A stretch of 64,000 nucleotides of DNA from Avena insularis. Taxonomy: Eukaryota; Streptophyta; Magnoliopsida; Poales; Poaceae. The notes under the pieces were generated by a model. It was not told the DNA's origin. It made no database searches and saw only the letters and a list, made by a program, of their open reading frames with translations. Location: positions 661,982,802 to 662,046,801 of the forward strand of contig CM042690.1 of the NCBI GenBank assembly GCA_023614405.1, given 5' to 3'. Position numbers and translations under genes: made by a program. Position 1 is the stretch's first letter. Each line of letters opens with the position of its first letter. Below, piece after piece: positions 59,839-64,000 of this stretch.

Positions 59839-59848
59839 AGCATTTTTC

Positions 59849-59866
59849 TGGCGCTGTTGACGAGGA
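59849..59866 (+). other. Degenerate primer-binding site of element C
   Basis: TGGCGCTGTTGACGAGGA differs at three positions from the site in element A and lies 10 bp after the LTR. Confidence 0.65.
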
Positions 59867-60052
59867 GTCAAGGACATCTTCACAAGGGGAGTCCCTCATA
59901 ACCAATCTCTTTACTTTGCTATTTTTGTTTTTCTTAGTTCCTTTTTGCTTTGTTTGCTTATTTTGTTATCAAAAACACAAAAAAAATGGTTTTACTAGTT
60001 TGCTTTCTTTATTGAAAACACAAAAAATTAGTTCCTATCTTAAGTTTCCACT

Positions 60053-60793
60053 ATGTCTAGCCTTGCTCCAATCACTATGTCACCCGAGGAAATGATTTTC
60101 ACTTTTAAACAAGGAATTTAGGAAAGTTTTAAAGAAGCTTGGTCTAGAATCTCTGATCTACATGAAAAAACTGAGCCTAAAATGACTCAAAGCTTGTTCC
60201 TTAGTAGTTTTTACCTTGGAATTGCTCTTTGCTATAGATATGCTTTAGAAGTTGTTGTGGGAAGAGATTTCCTCCAATGTAATGAGGATGATGCTATAAA
60301 TGCTATAAAGAAATTGAAACTTACTTACAACTTGCCTAGCCAAACTGATATTTCTTTCACACAAATATTTGCTAGATTGAACACTCTTGAGACTGGCACT
60401 GCTAGCTTAAAAGATTGCTATAATATGCTTAGGGAGCACCATAATTATGTTCCAATAAATTCTGAACCATCAAAGTGGCTCCCTACAGTAAATATTGAGA
60501 TAAACACTGAAACTTTTCAAGCCCGCTGTGATATCATGTCTGAATTTTGTCTTATGCCCAAAGATATTTATGAATCTTTGAATGTTTCGGGGCTTACTAA
60601 AGGAGGAAAAGAAATATCTCTTGCTAATAATGCTACCATTTTACCTTTTGGAATAGCTGAAGGAGTGTTTACAAAGATCCTTGGGAAAATGATTTCTACT
60701 GATTATCTTGCCATTGAATGTGCAGGAAAAGGACAAATTACACTTGGAAGGTCCCTATTAGAACTTCTTGGAGCAATAATAGATGTGGGATAG
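60053..60793 (+). pseudogene. Element C gag/protease-like frame, one internal stop
   Basis: A frame of 247 codons starts MSSLAPITMSPEEMIFTFKQ and has a TAG at 60119-60121, codon 23. After it come ESFKEAWSRISDLHEKTEP and SLFLSSFYLGIALCYRYALE, which resemble part of a retrotransposon gag, though much shorter than that of A. The C-terminal part looks like a retropepsin fold (ARCDIMSEFCLMPKDIYESL ... ITLGRSLLELLGAIID). The Gly of the usual D-(L/I)-G active site is Met here. The frame ends in the GCTTCTTCATTTGAGAACAC block that also ends the coding region of A. No polymerase follows. The gag seems internally deleted compared with A or taken from another family. Confidence 0.75.
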
Positions 60794-63535
60794 GGGACCA
60801 TGCTTCTTCATTTGAGAACACTTGATTCTTTCTTGCTTCTTATGCCTAACTTAAAGGCGTTAAAGAAAAGTACTTATTGGGAGATAACCCAAAAGTTTTA
60901 GATGAGTCTTGGAAGTTATTACTTCTATAATAACCTCTCCTTATCCTTTTTATTTGCTTTTTGTGCCAAGAGTAACCTCTAATGAGAGAGAAGTAATGAT
61001 TGGGAAAGTTGCTGTCCCGAAACAGATTTCTGTGCTTCACTGTAAAAATTCGTGTAAAATCTCTGAATGTCTTTTTAAGGCGTGAATTTTTGTGTTCCTG
61101 ACCCAGGTTGTTATCTAACTTTCGTTAGTTCAACACTTTTTGATTTGAGCAACAGAAGGTCTTCGAAAAAAATCGTCTTTACCTGCTGGTTTGTTTTGAC
61201 AGATTTCTGCCATTTTCTGCATTTGCTTCTTGTTGGTTCCTTTTTGAGTTCTTTTGGGGAATTGAGCTTTTTGAGGGAAGTGCTACAGTAGCTAGTGTTC
61301 TAATGGAAGTTTATTTTGTGTTATAACTGAACCTTAAGACTTATTTATCTTGAGTGCACTAATGTTGCTAATAAAGATTGTGTGAAGTTTTGTATGAAGG
61401 AAAATTTTCAGGTGTATGGAAGGAATGAGTAATAAGATGAAGGACGGACTAAAGCTCAAGCTTGGGGATGCCACGCGTGTCACCCCAAGAAATATCCAAG
61501 AAGTACAAGCGTCAAAGCTTGGGGATGCCCAAGGCATCCCCTTCTTCATCAATAAAAATCCCAGGTTTCTTTCAAACGCTTCATTTTTATTGTTTCATGC
61601 ACAGTTGTGTTGTTCTTGGAGCGTCTTCTTTTTCACTTTCATTTTGGTTTTTCGTTTGCTTTTGTTTGCTTAGTTTTCTGAATAAATTGGTTGGACCCTC
61701 CTCTTTCATACATTGGTTTTCAAATAGTTTGGTTTGGTTTGGAAAAGAGTAGGAAAGTTCATGCTTATGTGGTAAAAAGAGCTCGTTTTTTACTGTGGCA
61801 TATGCTCTGTCATGCCATGCTTGATATTGTTTTGGCTTTATAATTATTATTCTTTGCTGTAGCATGACTTGTTATAAACAATTGAGATTTCTTAATGTGC
61901 CTTGGATGAATCATGCGTTGTTTTAGCATATTAAAACATAGTATAGTGGTATTCTCCTTTGATGCTTTATTTGGGTTGACTTGGCGCATGCTGACACCAT
62001 GTTATGACTATCTCAAGTCACCATAGCCTTTATGATCCTTTAGTTTTAAACTTGTAGTATCACTTTATGCTTTGATCAATGATGTTTTGTCGCTTTACAT
62101 GATTATGGCCATTATTTCTCTCTTAGTTTGTCGCTCCCAGTCTTTTGCTAGCCTCCATAACCAAGTATGAGTTCCACTCATGCATCCAACTCCCTAAACC
62201 AAGTTATTACAAAGAGTCCACCATACCTACCTATTAGCTTATGCTATTCTAAGTATATTCATGCTTTTGTTTACCTTCCAAACTAAACTTGTTATGAGAA
62301 AAATAGTGATTAAAGCTCTCACAAACTTGATGGCACACTTTACTTTTTGGCCTTAATAAACTTGAACCATTGTGTCGTCTATATTGTATATGCTTGCACT
62401 TATTTGTTGGGAATTAGCAGAACCATGCTTTCATGGGGAACGCTTTCAACATTGCACTTGGTACTTGTACCTAGTTGATATCATGCTCTTTTGTATATGG
62501 ATGTCGTCAGTGTGAAATGAAAGGGGAGCTTGTAAGTCCATGGAGTTATGTATATGTGTTAGAGAAAAGCCTGGGCCACTGGTCTAATCCATGTTGACAT
62601 GGTAGAAACCTGCAGCGTAACCATAATGAGTTGTCCATGAAACATTCTTCTTATAAAAAAAGAGTCCTATATTGAGAAAAAAGAGAAAAGAGAAAAAAAG
62701 AGATTATGAAAAGAGGAAAGAGAGAAAAAAGCACCATATTCCCATGGTAAATAAGAAGATTGCTGAGATGCTCGTTGTCTGCTTGCCTTGTCATTTTGAT
62801 ATGGGTATTCTTCCGTATCATCGGGCAAGGGGTACCCCGTTGGCGGTTCTCTATGATACACATGTACTTACGATGACAAGAACTTACCGGTGACTAAACT
62901 TGAGTAGAATGAGGAGCGACCCTCGTACACAAGGGACATGAGATTTCTAACTTATACTTCGTCAAGCATGTACACCATAGTTTGTTCACTTTAACCTTAA
63001 TCACTTCAAGATGCTTATGATAGGGGTAATGAGAGCTGAAAGCTATAAGTACCATAATTTTTGGAAGCTCTTTATGAGACTTGAATCCCTACTTCCTTTT
63101 ATAAAGGCCTTTCTTCCACCATTATATTGAGTCTCCACCTTCTATCTTTATGAACCTACTTTGAGAGAATAGTGGCCATTCTTAGTTCTATGTGCATTGT
63201 CCCAAGACTAGTTGATTGATGCATAACTTGATATTGCTTGTTTTAAACTATTTGTATCTAGTCACTCTTATGAACTTTGAAGGTGTCCTATGCATTTATA
63301 TTTGCTACTCTATGAGGGACAAGCTGAATACTATTATGCTATGTTTTCTTTATGTGAAACAAACAAACGTCTTGCAAAGCATTGTTATTCATGAATCTTT
63401 TGTTTGTGCCTTTTCATGTTGCATCATAGTTTCTTTGTCATATTGCTAGAACTTTGTCTTTCATGCTATGATTGAAGTACTATGATCCCAGCTTTGAATG
63501 TTTTACAAATACTTTGATCAAGTCTTTGATGGTGC
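60794..63535 (+). other. Conserved untranslated 3' region of element C
   Basis: About 2.7 kb collinear with 26397-29101 of element A, with a few small indels. It includes the hairpin GGGATGCC-CAA-GGCATCCC near 61523 and the purine-rich tract at 62670-62740. It has no long frame. Confidence 0.85.
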
Positions 63536-64000
63536 ATTGGAGTACTTTTCATATGATTTCTTGGACTAACCTATTAACAAGAGCCACAGTGACAGCTGCC
63601 TGTTTTCTGCTGTTTTTGGTTACAGGAAAGTTAGAAAATGAATATTCTCGGAATTGGACGGGACAAAAGCCAAAGTGCCTATTTTTCCTAAGTCATCGAT
63701 GCCGAATCACGAGACGGAGAAGGGCTAGGGCCGACCACACCTGGCCACGCGGCCAGGCTGCCCAAGGCTTAGGTGGTCCGCCAACCCCAGCACCCCCTCG
63801 GCCTCTCCTTCCGCCTATAAGATGCCCTCGGGACGAAAACCCTAAGTACCCCGATCAAAAAATTCACGAAAGAGTCTGTAGCCACCGTCATCTCCATCCC
63901 TAGACCGGGAGGGATCTGAAGCTCTTCCCAGCACCCTGCCAGAGAGGGGAATTCACCCTGGAGGCCTTCTTCATCACCATGCAAGCCTCCGGTGTGATGC
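63536..64000 (+). repeat. 3' LTR of element C, 5' end deleted, cut by window
   Basis: Similarity to the A LTR starts at TTGGAGTACTTTTC, LTR base 79. The polypurine tract and the first 78 LTR bases are missing. It continues to the window end. Confidence 0.88.

Larger units (their letters stand above)
58239..64000 (+). mobile_element. Element C: non-autonomous LTR retrotransposon related to A, runs off the window
   Basis: It has a 1600-bp 5' LTR nearly identical to that of A, one degenerate primer site, a gag/protease-like frame different from that of A, the conserved untranslated 3' region and a 3' LTR that lacks its beginning. The 5 bp before it are AGGAA, so AGGAA should follow its 3' LTR beyond the window. 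Confidence 0.88.

Overview
This is nuclear DNA of a grass, most probably a Triticeae species (wheat, Aegilops, rye or barley group). The basis is a GC-rich monocot-style gene with seven exons, Stowaway MITEs with the CTCCCTCC end and TA target sites, a BARE/Angela-like Copia LTR, and nested LTR retrotransposons that occupy most of the window. I see no rRNA or tRNA gene and no CRISPR array.

One cellular gene appears intact: a homologue of SOLO DANCERS (SDS), the meiosis-specific plant cyclin, at 12636-16856 on the + strand. Its seven exons join in phase into 460 codons. Two broken direct copies of its 3' end follow at 20433-21625 and 44366-45111. The first is split by a 765-bp Mutator-like element whose 9-bp target duplication is the splice acceptor of the copied last exon.

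Layout. 1-1963: 3' end and LTR of a Copia element. 2967-3428 and 10883-12130: a minus-strand Copia remnant split by a Gypsy-like element with a very long LTR (3429-10882). 12131-17101: SDS. 17552-20432: transposon debris, including a 1.1-kb inverted repeat that carries pieces of a Ulp1-like gene. 20433-21770: first SDS copy. 21771-42150: a host repeat with intron-like signals that received two complete non-autonomous LTR retrotransposons, A (22604-30775, target duplication TCCCC) and B (32784-40871, target duplication ACAGG). 43961-45111: a Stowaway MITE and the second SDS copy. 45652-57450: a degenerate Tat-lineage Gypsy element with two RNase H domains and a large antisense gene. 58239-64000: element C, a relative of A cut off by the window end.

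Elements A, B and C are the most unusual system here. Each has LTRs, a primer-binding site and a polypurine tract. Each codes only for gag or gag/protease-like protein and has no reverse transcriptase or integrase. Each carries about 3 kb of untranslated 3' sequence that is clearly conserved between them, although the coding cassettes (and, for B, the LTRs) differ. They look like modular parasites that must borrow enzymes from an autonomous partner.
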